Assembly (NCBI RefSeq): GCF_001742225.1
Contig: NZ_CP017075.1
Coordinates: 1,488,001-1,552,000 of the forward strand
From: Novosphingobium resinovorum
GTDB lineage: Bacteria > Pseudomonadota > Alphaproteobacteria > Sphingomonadales > Sphingomonadaceae
Reading direction: 5' to 3'
DNA length: 64,000 bases
Both the position numbers and the translations under genes were made by a program. This document shows, in pieces, positions 55,361 through 62,485 of the stretch; within the stretch, counting starts at the first letter, position 1, and each line of letters opens with the position of its first letter. The notes below the pieces were generated by a model. That model was not told the origin of the DNA. It worked only from the letters and a program-made list of their open reading frames with translations, and made no database searches.

Positions 55361-55623
55361 TGTCACACCCTGTCACAGTGGCAAAAGCCGCTGTTTTCCT
55401 GCGGTTGTGACAAGAGTGACAGCGTGACAGGGATTCCTATAACTTCTCGCGCGACACCGCCCTTCCACGGGCTGCCGTGAGGCTGCCGGAGTCACTGATT
55501 TACCCCCTCTACCGAACGACTCTCTATAGAAAAGCTGTCACAGTTGTCACAGTTGTCACAAACGGCGGATTTCTGCGGGTTACAGGGTGTGACAGCCCTT
55601 GTGACACGATCTTGGGCTGTCAC
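55361..55623. other. Candidate replication origin with TGTCAC iterons
   Basis: Eleven copies of TGTCAC/GTGACA in 263 bp: 55361, 55371, 55407, 55416, 55424, 55536, 55545, 55554, 55589, 55601 and 55618. They are arranged in both orientations, in groups of two or three at 8-12 bp spacing, around an AT-rich patch near 55490-55535. Directly downstream of the replication genes and in a gene-free stretch (55226-56202). Confidence 0.6.
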
Positions 55624-55745
55624 AGCCATCCGGGTCTAGGGTTGATTTTCGGCATCGGTCCCATGGGGTAGTTTGAACTGTGTCAGAAAAGGCGGCTCAG
55701 CGCCACGCACCGACGCGGTCACAGGGTAGGAGGGACCCGGAGCGA

Positions 55746-56010
55746 CATGGGAAGCCATGGGAAGCCATGGGAAAGGGGCGCGACTAGGCAACCGTGCGAA
55801 GAGGGACTCGAACTCACCGGGTAGCCGGTACGCATGGGAAGCGCTGGGAACGCATGGGAAAGGGAAGGCCCTAAGCCTGCCTCCGGTACGCATGGGAACG
55901 CATGGTCCACATGGGAAGATGGGCGCGGGGCAGAAGGTGGCCGGGTAGCGGCGCCTCCGGTACGCATGGGAAGCCCTGGGAAGGCTGGACCGTATGGGAA
56001 CGCATGGGAA
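55746..56010. repeat. CATGGGAA array in 10-bp phased clusters
   Basis: Nine exact CATGGGAA copies (55746, 55756, 55766, 55833, 55853, 55891, 55910, 55965, 56003) plus close variants at 55843, 55901, 55975 and 55993. Within each cluster the spacing is about 10 bp, one DNA turn. Copies fall in all three frames, so this is not a coding repeat. Three copies are extended as CCGGTACGCATGGGAA. Confidence 0.9.
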
Positions 56011-56123
56011 AGGTAGCACGGGGCGCCAGCTGCCAGTCGGTTAGCGTCGGGATTACCGATGCATAGCAAGCGCGATAGCGCGCCCTGGTCGAGCCCGTTA
56101 CGGGAAACCCCGTAGACCTCACA

Positions 56124-56140
56124 TTCAACCTTTAGTTGAA
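56124..56140. promoter_or_regulatory. 17-bp palindrome in the leader of the small-gene operon
   Basis: TTCAACCTTTAGTTGAA, matching the repressor-linked site at 41505. About 60 bp upstream of the first small gene, at the end of the gene-free stretch 55226-56202. Confidence 0.55.
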
Positions 56141-56180
56141 AAACCCCTTTGCAAAGTCACTCCGCACCCTTAGAGTGATT

Positions 56181-56198
56181 TTCAACAACGGAGTGATT
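56181..56198 (+). promoter_or_regulatory. TTCAAC-N5-AGTGATT site overlapping the ribosome site
   Basis: TTCAACAACGGAGTGATT ends 4 bp before the ATG at 56203; GGAGTGATT probably serves as Shine-Dalgarno sequence. Confidence 0.5.
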
Positions 56199-56202
56199 CG
56201 CA

Positions 56203-56388
56203 ATGCATACCTTGGCCCTGATAGTCGCAACCTTGATCACTGCAGCCTGTAGCGTGGCGCCTCAGACCACGTATCGGCTTGAGCGCATCACGTCAGACGG
56301 AAACGTCTACGTTGATGACTACAATCTGACGGCAGAAGATTGCCGCGATGCGCGCCGCCCCGGCACCACTTGCGTCGTGGAGCGCTGA
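56203..56388 (+). CDS. Small phage lipoprotein
   Basis: 61 aa; signal and lipobox LITAAC then SVAPQTTYRLERI. Possibly a superinfection-exclusion or envelope moron; function unknown. Confidence 0.6.
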   Translation: MHTLALIVATLITAACSVAPQTTYRLERITSDGNVYVDDYNLTAEDCRDARRPGTTCVVER

Positions 56389-56390
56389 GC

Positions 56391-56765
56391 ATGGATCGCT
56401 TTCAACGCGAGTTCCCGGACTATCCGGCCGCCAGCCTTCCCGTCATCCCCGCCCACTGGATAGACGAGTCATGGCGCAATGAGGCTTGCCCGTTCTGGCA
56501 AATCTCCCCGTCCATGGGCGTTTACGTGGATTACCCCGATGCCACGCAAAGGGAGTTTCCCGAGAACGAACGGTTCATCATTGTCCCTCTGGACAACCGG
56601 CAACACTGCGACGGGGAAGGCCGCGCAACCGATGAATGGCGCGACGTGCTGGCAGCCGAATATGAAGCGCGCATCGGGTACAACCCGTTCACCGATGATC
56701 CGACCATGACGGTCGAGGCAGTCGCCCAAACCCTTGCGGAATATGTTCGGGAGGCGGGCGAATGA
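56391..56765 (+). CDS. Hypothetical phage protein
   Basis: 124 aa, start ATG 56391, 2 bp after the lipoprotein stop. Acidic, with FWQISPSMGVYVDYPDATQR; no family recognised. Stop overlaps the next start (ATGA). Confidence 0.6.
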   Translation: MDRFQREFPDYPAASLPVIPAHWIDESWRNEACPFWQISPSMGVYVDYPDATQREFPENERFIIVPLDNRQHCDGEGRATDEWRDVLAAEYEARIGYNPFTDDPTMTVEAVAQTLAEYVREAGE

Positions 56766-56860
56766 CGTGTGCTGATTGGGCAAACGCTGTCACCATGTTT
56801 CTGGTCGGCGCGGTCGCTGGCGTTACGGCGCTGGAGACGTTTCGGGATTGGAGGCGCTGA
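56762..56860 (+). CDS. 32-aa single-span membrane peptide
   Basis: Short ORF MTCADWANAVTMFLVGAVAG then VTALETFRDWRR, with one membrane-compatible helix. Start overlaps the previous stop by 4 bp and the next gene begins 1 bp after its stop, supporting translation. Confidence 0.5.
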   Translation: MTCADWANAVTMFLVGAVAGVTALETFRDWRR

Positions 56861-56861
56861 T

Positions 56862-57014
56862 ATGCCCCGCCCACGCAACGCCGAACGGCACGCGGCACGG
56901 GAAGCCGGAAAGCCCCGCTATGCGGGAGCGCCCTGCAAGGCCGGTCACCCCGGCGAACGGTACACGCGCAACGGGGTTTGCTGCGACTGCCAAGCGAAAA
57001 GGAATCGCCGATGA
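56862..57014 (+). CDS. 50-aa zinc-knuckle protein
   Basis: Contains GAPCKAGHPGERYTRNGVCC then DCQ, a Cys/His knuckle common in small phage proteins. Overlaps the following gene by 4 bp. Function unknown. Confidence 0.6.
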   Translation: MPRPRNAERHAAREAGKPRYAGAPCKAGHPGERYTRNGVCCDCQAKRNRR

Positions 57015-57199
57015 TCCGCGAAGGGATAGCCGGGTTGCTGGCGATTGCCGCCATCATGGCAGCCGGTTGCGGCATGCCCCGATATGTCGGGATTGGCTGC
57101 AGCGACGCGCCTTTCCCTATCCAGTTTGCCGGTGAACGGTGGAGGCTGGAAACCGACGAATGCGCCCGAATTGCGCCTATCGTTTCAACTTTCGAGTGA
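57011..57199 (+). CDS. Small phage lipoprotein
   Basis: 62 aa, ATG 57011; lipobox IMAAGC after a hydrophobic stretch (EGIAGLLAIAAIMAAGCGM). Secreted; function unknown. Confidence 0.55.
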   Translation: MIREGIAGLLAIAAIMAAGCGMPRYVGIGCSDAPFPIQFAGERWRLETDECARIAPIVSTFE

Positions 57200-57201
57200 T
57201 G
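57184..57201 (+). promoter_or_regulatory. TTCAAC-N5-AGTGATG site
   Basis: TTCAACTTTCGAGTGATG, 11 bp before the ATG at 57212; overlaps the end of the previous gene. Confidence 0.4.
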
Positions 57202-57211
57202 GAGTCACGCT

Positions 57212-57529
57212 ATGACGTTGATTGAATCCATTCGCGCCGCAACCCGAGACCCGGCCACCGTTGAGCGCGCAACCAGTGCGCTGGAACTAGTGCGGCAATA
57301 TATCGGCACAGTTCACCGGCTGCCGGGGTGCGACACCATGGCGCGTCTATGCGTCCGCATTTACGACGGGATGACTGAAGAAGAAGCAGCCGCACGCGAG
57401 TATGCGTATCGCTGGCACCTCTGTCTGAATCAGTGGGTCAATTTCGCCCAAACTGATCGCCCCGGCAGCCGGAACAGTTCGCGGTGCTGCACCGGTGCTT
57501 GGCCGGTTCCTCACGCTATCGGAATGTGA
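57212..57529 (+). CDS. Hypothetical phage protein
   Basis: 105 aa, helical, no family recognised (SALELVRQYIGTVHRLPG then YDGMTEEEAAAREYAYRWHL). The C-terminal 25 residues look unstructured. Confidence 0.5.
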   Translation: MTLIESIRAATRDPATVERATSALELVRQYIGTVHRLPGCDTMARLCVRIYDGMTEEEAAAREYAYRWHLCLNQWVNFAQTDRPGSRNSSRCCTGAWPVPHAIGM

Positions 57530-57540
57530 GGAGTATCAAC

Positions 57541-57843
57541 ATGCGATTTGCAGCCAAAGCTATCCAGTGCAGTGCGCCCGATGGGGCAACCGGCGCATTC
57601 CTTTGGGAAGGCGACACCCGTGATTTGAACCACAGGTTCATCGGCCCGCGCGACGTGCGCAAGCATGTTGCGGCGGCCGTGTCGCTGATGGGGCGCAATG
57701 GTCATGATGACGTGCCGACTCTGGTCGCCCTGGTGCCGATAACATTCCGGCACCCCGGTGCCGAGGAGCTGGAAACCTTGCCGGCCGATACGTTCGACAC
57801 GGCCAAAGTTTACACCAAAATCATTCGCATCCGCGGCGCTTAA
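57541..57843 (+). CDS. Hypothetical phage protein
   Basis: 100 aa from ATG 57541 with GGAG in the leader. Contains FIGPRDVRKHVAAAVSLMGR; no family recognised. Confidence 0.55.
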   Translation: MRFAAKAIQCSAPDGATGAFLWEGDTRDLNHRFIGPRDVRKHVAAAVSLMGRNGHDDVPTLVALVPITFRHPGAEELETLPADTFDTAKVYTKIIRIRGA

Positions 57844-57880
57844 CGCGGCCGCCGTTTCAACTTATTCGGGAGTTTCAACC

Positions 57881-58765
57881 ATGAACGTAGTCGTCAATTT
57901 ACCGTTTTTCCCCGGCTTCTATTGCTCGAGCCTGTCCGGGGCACTGGATCACGCGGAAACCATGGAAGCGGAGAATTCCGCCGAAAAGGAGGAGTCCGCC
58001 GAATATTATCCGGAAACCTACCAACCGGAGGAGCTGCGACTTTCGGCAGCCGACTATCAGAAAATCTTGTTCGATTGCATGGACTACGGCGGCGCGCATC
58101 GCAGCATGGCGGCCGATTACGTGGCGGCATTTGACCAATGGGCAACCGAAAACCTGGAAACTCCGGCGGGTACGTTCACCTTTGAGTCCATGGACTCGCC
58201 GCGCGAATATAATTTCCGGACAGATAGGGTTTACGCCACCGTGCCGCTTGCCGCGATGGAGTCCCTTTATCGGTCGCTGGATTTGGAGAAACTGGCAGCC
58301 GTGATTGCCGAACGGCATAGCAGCCGATCGGGGTTCATTTCGTTTTACCCGGACGACGTCGACGAATGGCAGGGCAAGGAATTTGCCGAATTCGACCATA
58401 ACGAAATGGGCACAATCCTTTGCGCGGCGATCGCGTCGCGGGAGGCTGAAAACCCCGATGAAACGTGTTGCTATGCGGTCGACGAGTCCAGTTACGAATA
58501 TGTAGACAAGTGGTGCGACTGGCAGAAATTCGAGTCAGCCGTCCGGGAAAAGCGCGCCGAAAAACTGGCAGCCTGGATCGATGCCGATAGCGACGCGGCC
58601 GCCCGGTACGTCGCCCATCATGCGGAGACTCTGACTGTCCTGGAATTGGCGCTTGCCGAATTGGACACGGAAACCCGGACCGCATGGGAAGCGTCCGCCG
58701 GTATCATCGCGGCGCGGTTCTATCGCTGCCCCTTCACCCCCGATATGTTTCCGGAGGCCCGTTGA
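57881..58765 (+). CDS. Conserved hypothetical phage protein (acidic)
   Basis: 294 aa, strongly acidic, rich in Glu/Asp. Opens VVNLPFFPGFYCSSLSGALD and has SPREYNFRTDRVYATVPLA near residue 107, a pattern I associate with widespread hypothetical phage proteins of unknown role. The acidity recalls DNA-mimic antirestriction proteins, but no such family can be shown. ATG at 57881 after TTCAAC and GGGAG. Confidence 0.65.
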   Translation: MNVVVNLPFFPGFYCSSLSGALDHAETMEAENSAEKEESAEYYPETYQPEELRLSAADYQKILFDCMDYGGAHRSMAADYVAAFDQWATENLETPAGTFTFESMDSPREYNFRTDRVYATVPLAAMESLYRSLDLEKLAAVIAERHSSRSGFISFYPDDVDEWQGKEFAEFDHNEMGTILCAAIASREAENPDETCCYAVDESSYEYVDKWCDWQKFESAVREKRAEKLAAWIDADSDAAARYVAHHAETLTVLELALAELDTETRTAWEASAGIIAARFYRCPFTPDMFPEAR

Positions 58766-58996
58766 ATGTTCGCCATAGCCAAGCCGGCCGCGTTCGATCG
58801 GGCCTATTACGTCACCGCAATCAGGCGCGCGGGGTTGTCGATTGATAACGTCCTATATGATCCGGATGCGCGCGGGGATACGCGATGGCAGGCGCGGAAA
58901 TGGAAAAACCGCGCGACCGCTGAAGCCGCTTTGCAACAGATGCGAGACGTTGGCGGGTTTGAGGATTATCAGATTGTGCCACTGGAGGGGCGTTGA
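58766..58996 (+). CDS. Hypothetical phage protein
   Basis: 76 aa, starts directly after the previous stop. Contains KWKNRATAEAALQQMRDVGG; no family. Stop overlaps the next ATG. Confidence 0.55.
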   Translation: MFAIAKPAAFDRAYYVTAIRRAGLSIDNVLYDPDARGDTRWQARKWKNRATAEAALQQMRDVGGFEDYQIVPLEGR

Positions 58997-59148
58997 TGAT
59001 CGCCCTAATCGGCCTAGTCGTCGTCTGTAGCGTCGCCAGCTCCACAAAGACAGGGCGAGCGGCCGCCCGAAAATCCCTCGCACGGCATAACCTGAAATTC
59101 TGGATTGTCGCGGCGGTTGTAGGGGGTTCGATATTCATCGGCCGCTGA
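58996..59148 (+). CDS. 50-aa two-span membrane peptide
   Basis: Short ORF starting at ATG 58996 overlapping the previous TGA (TGATG). Two hydrophobic spans (IALIGLVVVCSVAS and FWIVAAVVGGSIFIG) around a basic loop. Last gene before the terminator. Confidence 0.5.
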   Translation: MIALIGLVVVCSVASSTKTGRAAARKSLARHNLKFWIVAAVVGGSIFIGR

Positions 59149-59179
59149 TCCGCACCCCTTCCCCGTCGTCACCCTATAG

Positions 59180-59213
59180 ACCGGCCGTCGAATTATTCCG
59201 CGGCCGGTTTTTT
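59180..59213 (+). terminator. Rho-independent terminator of the small-gene operon
   Basis: Stem ACCGGCCG/CGGCCGGT followed by TTTTTT on the plus strand; it overlaps the 3' end of the convergent gene at 59193. Confidence 0.85.
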
Positions 59214-59753
59214 CGTGCGCGCGGCAACCGCGTCTAGCAGCGTCCGGACTTCAGCCGGAGAAAGTGTTTCCTCCCACTTCGGACCGGCTGAACCCATGAA
59301 CCGGAACCGCCACGGCGCACCCGATGCGGCAACCTGGTCGAGCAATTCCGGCGATACGGTAAAGGCGACCGTTTCAACGTGTTTGCAGCCTGCAGGCGCC
59401 ATGCATGCCAGCGTGGACCGGTTGACGGTATCGAGCGCCGCCGTCCCGGGCGTGCTGCCAGGCACCGAATAATTCGCGGCGCGGTAAAAGCCCCACTGCC
59501 CCCAATAGCCGATTGACGCAGTCACCCGGTAGACGGTGCGCCCGGTTCCCCGATCGATTCCAGCCTGTAGCCAAATGTCCCCTTCACCGTTGGGGATATG
59601 CCCCTTTGCGCGGCCGGTTGGTGCGGTGGACACGATCACAAGCGGCGAAAGGGAGTCATCCTCCACCGTCACCCGGGGCGCGCGTTCCTTGGCGGCCAGG
59701 GGCGCGACCGCGACGGCGCCAGCCAGTAGAAACCCGATCAAAATCAGCCGCAT
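59193..59753 (-). CDS. Exported protein of moron type
   Basis: 186 aa with signal peptide (RLILIGFLLAGAVAVAPLAA). The mature part includes GQWGFYRAANYSVPG and a Cys pair (LACMAPAGCKHV). It is the only minus-strand gene in the plus arm, with its own leader, like lysogenic-conversion genes. Start ATG 59753 (GGGG 8 bp upstream) or 59759. No family recognised. Confidence 0.65.
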   Translation of the reverse strand: MRLILIGFLLAGAVAVAPLAAKERAPRVTVEDDSLSPLVIVSTAPTGRAKGHIPNGEGDIWLQAGIDRGTGRTVYRVTASIGYWGQWGFYRAANYSVPGSTPGTAALDTVNRSTLACMAPAGCKHVETVAFTVSPELLDQVAASGAPWRFRFMGSAGPKWEETLSPAEVRTLLDAVAARTKKPAAE

Positions 59754-59795
59754 ACCCATCACCCCGTTGAACCGGCGGCACGGTAACCCCCACTC

Positions 59796-59969
59796 AGGGA
59801 AATCGGAAGACCCCACCCGAGGAAATCGGAGGCGTCGCGGACTCCGGAGATACCCCCTCGCGGACTCCGGAACAGCGGCGCCGGGGACTCCGGAGACCAA
59901 AATCACGAATCAGTTGACGGTGCAATGTTTCAACTATAGCGTGATTCTACACCACCCGAGGAAATCGGA
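59796..59969. repeat. Interspersed short repeats in a divergent leader
   Basis: GAGGAAATCGGA-type units (59796-59807 partial, 59814-59830, 59953-59969) and GGACTCCGGAGA units (59836-59850, 59859-59871, 59883-59896) alternate. They lie between the moron and the next plus-strand gene. Confidence 0.75.
59929..59946 (+). promoter_or_regulatory. TTCAAC-N5-CGTGATT site
   Basis: TTCAACTATAGCGTGATT, 27 bp upstream of the ATG at 59974. Confidence 0.4.
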
Positions 59970-59973
59970 AGCC

Positions 59974-60120
59974 ATGTTCACCCCGCACAAATGGGCCGGA
60001 AAGCCGTCGAAGTGTTCCACCTGTGGCACTCGGTACTGGCAGCCCGACCGCCCCGTCTACTGTGAGGGTCCGCCACCGATGATCTCGGTGCCATGGTGGC
60101 GCCGGTTCTTCCGCCGGTGA
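59974..60120 (+). CDS. 48-aa zinc-ribbon-like protein
   Basis: KCSTCGTRYWQ then VYCEGP gives a CxxC-x-C pattern. The GTGA at its end overlaps the next start. Confidence 0.5.
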   Translation: MFTPHKWAGKPSKCSTCGTRYWQPDRPVYCEGPPPMISVPWWRRFFRR

Positions 60121-60272
60121 GTGCTCGCATCCCGGACGACCAGCAGCTGGCCTACGCCATATTCACCGCAGACGGGAAGAAGCACTGGGACGCCGCCCCG
60201 CAGTGGATGCGGGATCTCTACATGCGGAAGGCCGCCCAGGTCACCGCCATCTTGAAGTGGTTCGAAACATGA
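60117..60272 (+). CDS. 51-aa hypothetical phage protein
   Basis: GTG at 60117 overlaps the previous stop by 4 bp and the stop overlaps the MazG-like start by 4 bp. Reads SARIPDDQQLAYAIFTADGK; ATG at 60093 is an alternative start. No family. Confidence 0.5.
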   Translation: MSARIPDDQQLAYAIFTADGKKHWDAAPQWMRDLYMRKAAQVTAILKWFET

Positions 60273-60841
60273 TCTTGGAACGTGCGAGGAAGATCCACCT
60301 GGGCAACGTCGATGCCGGTTGGTGGTCGGACCTGAATACCGGCGACTGCATCCTGGTAACCCGGAACCGGCCCGAGCTGATGATGCTCGTCGTGTCGGAG
60401 CTGGCCGAAGCCCACGAAGGCCAGATGCGCGGAATCCCGGACGACAAGCTGCCGCAGCACCCGATGTTCAATGTCGAACTCGCCGACACGGCGATCCGGC
60501 TGCTGGACATGATCGGTGCCGAGGAGCGGCTGCACGGCGTTCTCACGGTCGCGCAGTCGTTCGATTTTGACCGCATGGTCGGCGACCTGCTGACCCAGAC
60601 GAACGTTAGCCTCATGGACGCTGTAAACTGCGTCAGCACAGCGATGGAGCACTACCGGAAGGGCCGCACTGAGGAGTATCGCATTGCGCTGCTGGCCTCG
60701 CTGGTGATGGTCTTCGCGGTTGCCTACGTCCATGAGGTCGATAACCTCTGGCAGATCATCGACCAGAAGATTTCGTTTAACCGCGAGCGGGCCGACCACA
60801 AGCCCGAGAACCGGCGTGCGGCAAACGGGAAGCGGTTTTAA
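60269..60841 (+). CDS. MazG-like nucleotide pyrophosphohydrolase
   Basis: 190 aa. SELAEAHEGQMRG near residue 41 and VELADTAIRLLDMIGA near residue 68 carry the EExxE/ExxD metal-site pattern of the all-alpha NTP pyrophosphatases. Likely hydrolyses a (d)NTP or alarmone during infection. Confidence 0.72.
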   Translation: MILERARKIHLGNVDAGWWSDLNTGDCILVTRNRPELMMLVVSELAEAHEGQMRGIPDDKLPQHPMFNVELADTAIRLLDMIGAEERLHGVLTVAQSFDFDRMVGDLLTQTNVSLMDAVNCVSTAMEHYRKGRTEEYRIALLASLVMVFAVAYVHEVDNLWQIIDQKISFNRERADHKPENRRAANGKRF

Positions 60842-60853
60842 CGCGCCCATAGC

Positions 60854-60870
60854 ATCAACTTTTAGTTGAA
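60854..60870. promoter_or_regulatory. 17-bp palindrome upstream of the 60883 gene
   Basis: ATCAACTTTTAGTTGAA, same form as 41505 and 56124; 12 bp before the ATG. Confidence 0.55.
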
Positions 60871-60882
60871 AGTAGGACCATC

Positions 60883-61188
60883 ATGAGCAGTTTTCCGCGT
60901 ACCCTGCAGCGCCGTCGCGCGCGCGCCCATCCTGACTACGAGCCCAAGCCTCAGGTCACCGTGCCGTTCGAAGACGGCGGCTATGCCACCCTGCACCCGA
61001 CCAAAGGGTGGATCGTGATGAGCGGCGCCCGTCTGGCAGCCCAGATGAAGATCGCGACCATCCTCGATCGCTTCCCGATGCCCCGTCGCCGGAAGATGCC
61101 GCGGCTGTATCGCGTTCCAGCCCCCGTCCCGGCGGGCACGGAAACCCGGCAGCAGCGCCGCGCAGCACTCCGGGGTTACCGGCCGTGA
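60883..61188 (+). CDS. Hypothetical phage protein (basic)
   Basis: 101 aa, Arg-rich at both ends (LQRRRARAHP, RQQRRAALRGYRP). Leader has AGGA. No family. Stop overlaps the next GTG. Confidence 0.55.
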   Translation: MSSFPRTLQRRRARAHPDYEPKPQVTVPFEDGGYATLHPTKGWIVMSGARLAAQMKIATILDRFPMPRRRKMPRLYRVPAPVPAGTETRQQRRAALRGYRP

Positions 61189-61484
61189 CCGGTCGCCGCG
61201 CACTGCAACTGCTGGCTGCCGTCTCCGTGCTGGTAACCCCGGCCATGCTCATCGGGTGCGGTAGTCAGCCCGCCGCCGCTGACACCGAGGTTGCCGAGCA
61301 GCCGGCTGATGGCGTGGTCGTCACCTCGTCGTCTGATCTGGGACGTGGGTCTGTGGTCGTCTGGCGCGATCCCGTCGAGGGTTGCGACTACGTCGTCGTG
61401 GTTCCGGGCAGTTACCGTGCCGGGTTCGCCATTACGCCGCGCCTCCGTGCGACCGGTAAGCCGATCTGCGAGGCGACCCAGTGA
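61185..61484 (+). CDS. Small phage lipoprotein
   Basis: 99 aa from GTG 61185. Lipobox MLIGC after LLAAVSVLVTPA. Mature domain includes GCDYVVVVPGSYRAG. Unknown function. Confidence 0.6.
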   Translation: MTGRRALQLLAAVSVLVTPAMLIGCGSQPAAADTEVAEQPADGVVVTSSSDLGRGSVVVWRDPVEGCDYVVVVPGSYRAGFAITPRLRATGKPICEATQ

Positions 61485-61669
61485 CCATCTACCAGGTCTC
61501 AATGATCCTGTGGTTCGCGGTCGGCCTGCTGCTGTTCGGCAGGCTGATCGTCGGCCCCCGCATGATCCGGCTCGACGCGATGCAGTGTCGCCGGGTCGCC
61601 ACCTACGCATTCTGCGGCGTCATCGGGGAAGCCCTGACGCTGTGGCTCGGAGGATTCTTCCATGTCTGA
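61481..61669 (+). CDS. Small two-span membrane protein
   Basis: 62 aa from GTG 61481 (4-bp overlap). Two hydrophobic spans. Unknown function. Confidence 0.55.
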   Translation: MTIYQVSMILWFAVGLLLFGRLIVGPRMIRLDAMQCRRVATYAFCGVIGEALTLWLGGFFHV

Positions 61670-61919
61670 AGTCAATCTGGTCGTCGGTCGCGCCGCATTC
61701 GGCGGCGATATCCGAGATCCGCACGCCGCTCGTCTGCGTGATCATCGGGAAACCACCCTCGCCACGCTCGAAAAGCGCGTCGCCAGGAAGCGCCGTGACC
61801 GGTTCGCGATCGCCGCCCTGTCCGTGATCCCCGTGATCGGCCGCCAGCCGGTCGATGTGGCGAAGGACGCATTCGACATCGCAGACGCCATGCTGGCGGA
61901 ATCGGAGAAGCGCGCATGA
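61662..61919 (+). CDS. Hypothetical phage protein
   Basis: 85 aa, overlaps neighbours at both ends (8 and 4 bp). No family recognised. Confidence 0.55.
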   Translation: MSEVNLVVGRAAFGGDIRDPHAARLRDHRETTLATLEKRVARKRRDRFAIAALSVIPVIGRQPVDVAKDAFDIADAMLAESEKRA

Positions 61920-62485
61920 CCGAGGTGTACGACAACCGTGTCGCCGGTGAGGATCGCGTGGGCAACTGGATGCAGACGCATTCGGGGCGCAGGTTCTTCC
62001 CGATCGATCCACGCGCCGACGAAGTCTTCATCGAGGACATCGCGGCTGCTCTGGGCAAGCTGTGTCGGTTCAACGGTCACTGCCGGGGCTTCTATAGCGT
62101 CGCCGAGCATTCGGTTCTGGTGTCCATGGTCGTCCCCCGTGAGGATGCACTGGCCGGCCTGCTGCACGATGCCACGGAAGCCTACGTCGCCGACGTGATC
62201 CGGCCGCTCAAGCCGTATCTGGCCGGTTACGCGGAAATCGAGCATCGCGTGTGGCTCGCTGTCGCCGAGAAGTTCGGCCTGGCACCCGAGTTGCCGGAGT
62301 CGGTGAAGATCGCCGACAATGCCGTGCTGCTGCGGGAAGCCGACGAGATCATGGCCCAGCCGCCCGAACTCTGGAACGTCAAGGGTACACCGGCGAACGT
62401 GCCGATCGAGTGCTGGTCCCCGGCCATGGCGACCACGATGTTCCGCGCGCGCTACACCGAACTGACCGGGGAGATGGTGCCGTGA
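61916..62485 (+). CDS. HD-domain nucleotidase-like protein (YfbR type)
   Basis: 189 aa. Metal ligands of the HD superfamily: His65 in [10 protein letters not shown], His84-Asp85 in [16 protein letters not shown]. Resembles phage YfbR-like dNMP 5'-nucleotidases. Coupled by 4-bp overlaps to both neighbours; inferred role in nucleotide pools. Confidence 0.82.
   Translation: MTEVYDNRVAGEDRVGNWMQTHSGRRFFPIDPRADEVFIEDIAAALGKLCRFNGHCRGFYSVAEHSVLVSMVVPREDALAGLLHDATEAYVADVIRPLKPYLAGYAEIEHRVWLAVAEKFGLAPELPESVKIADNAVLLREADEIMAQPPELWNVKGTPANVPIECWSPAMATTMFRARYTELTGEMVP

Noticed and set aside
55790..55830. tRNA-like T-arm (gttcgagtcc on the minus strand)
   Set aside because: The flanking bases do not pair as a T-stem and no anticodon arm or acceptor stem can be built.
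55746..56010. CRISPR array
   Set aside because: Repeat unit is 8 bp with roughly 2-bp gaps, no uniform spacers and no cas genes nearby.
55719..56069. Repetitive Pro/Ser-rich minus-strand ORFs over the CATGGGAA array
   Set aside because: The 8-mer falls in all three frames and gives different peptides, so the repeat is a DNA-level feature.
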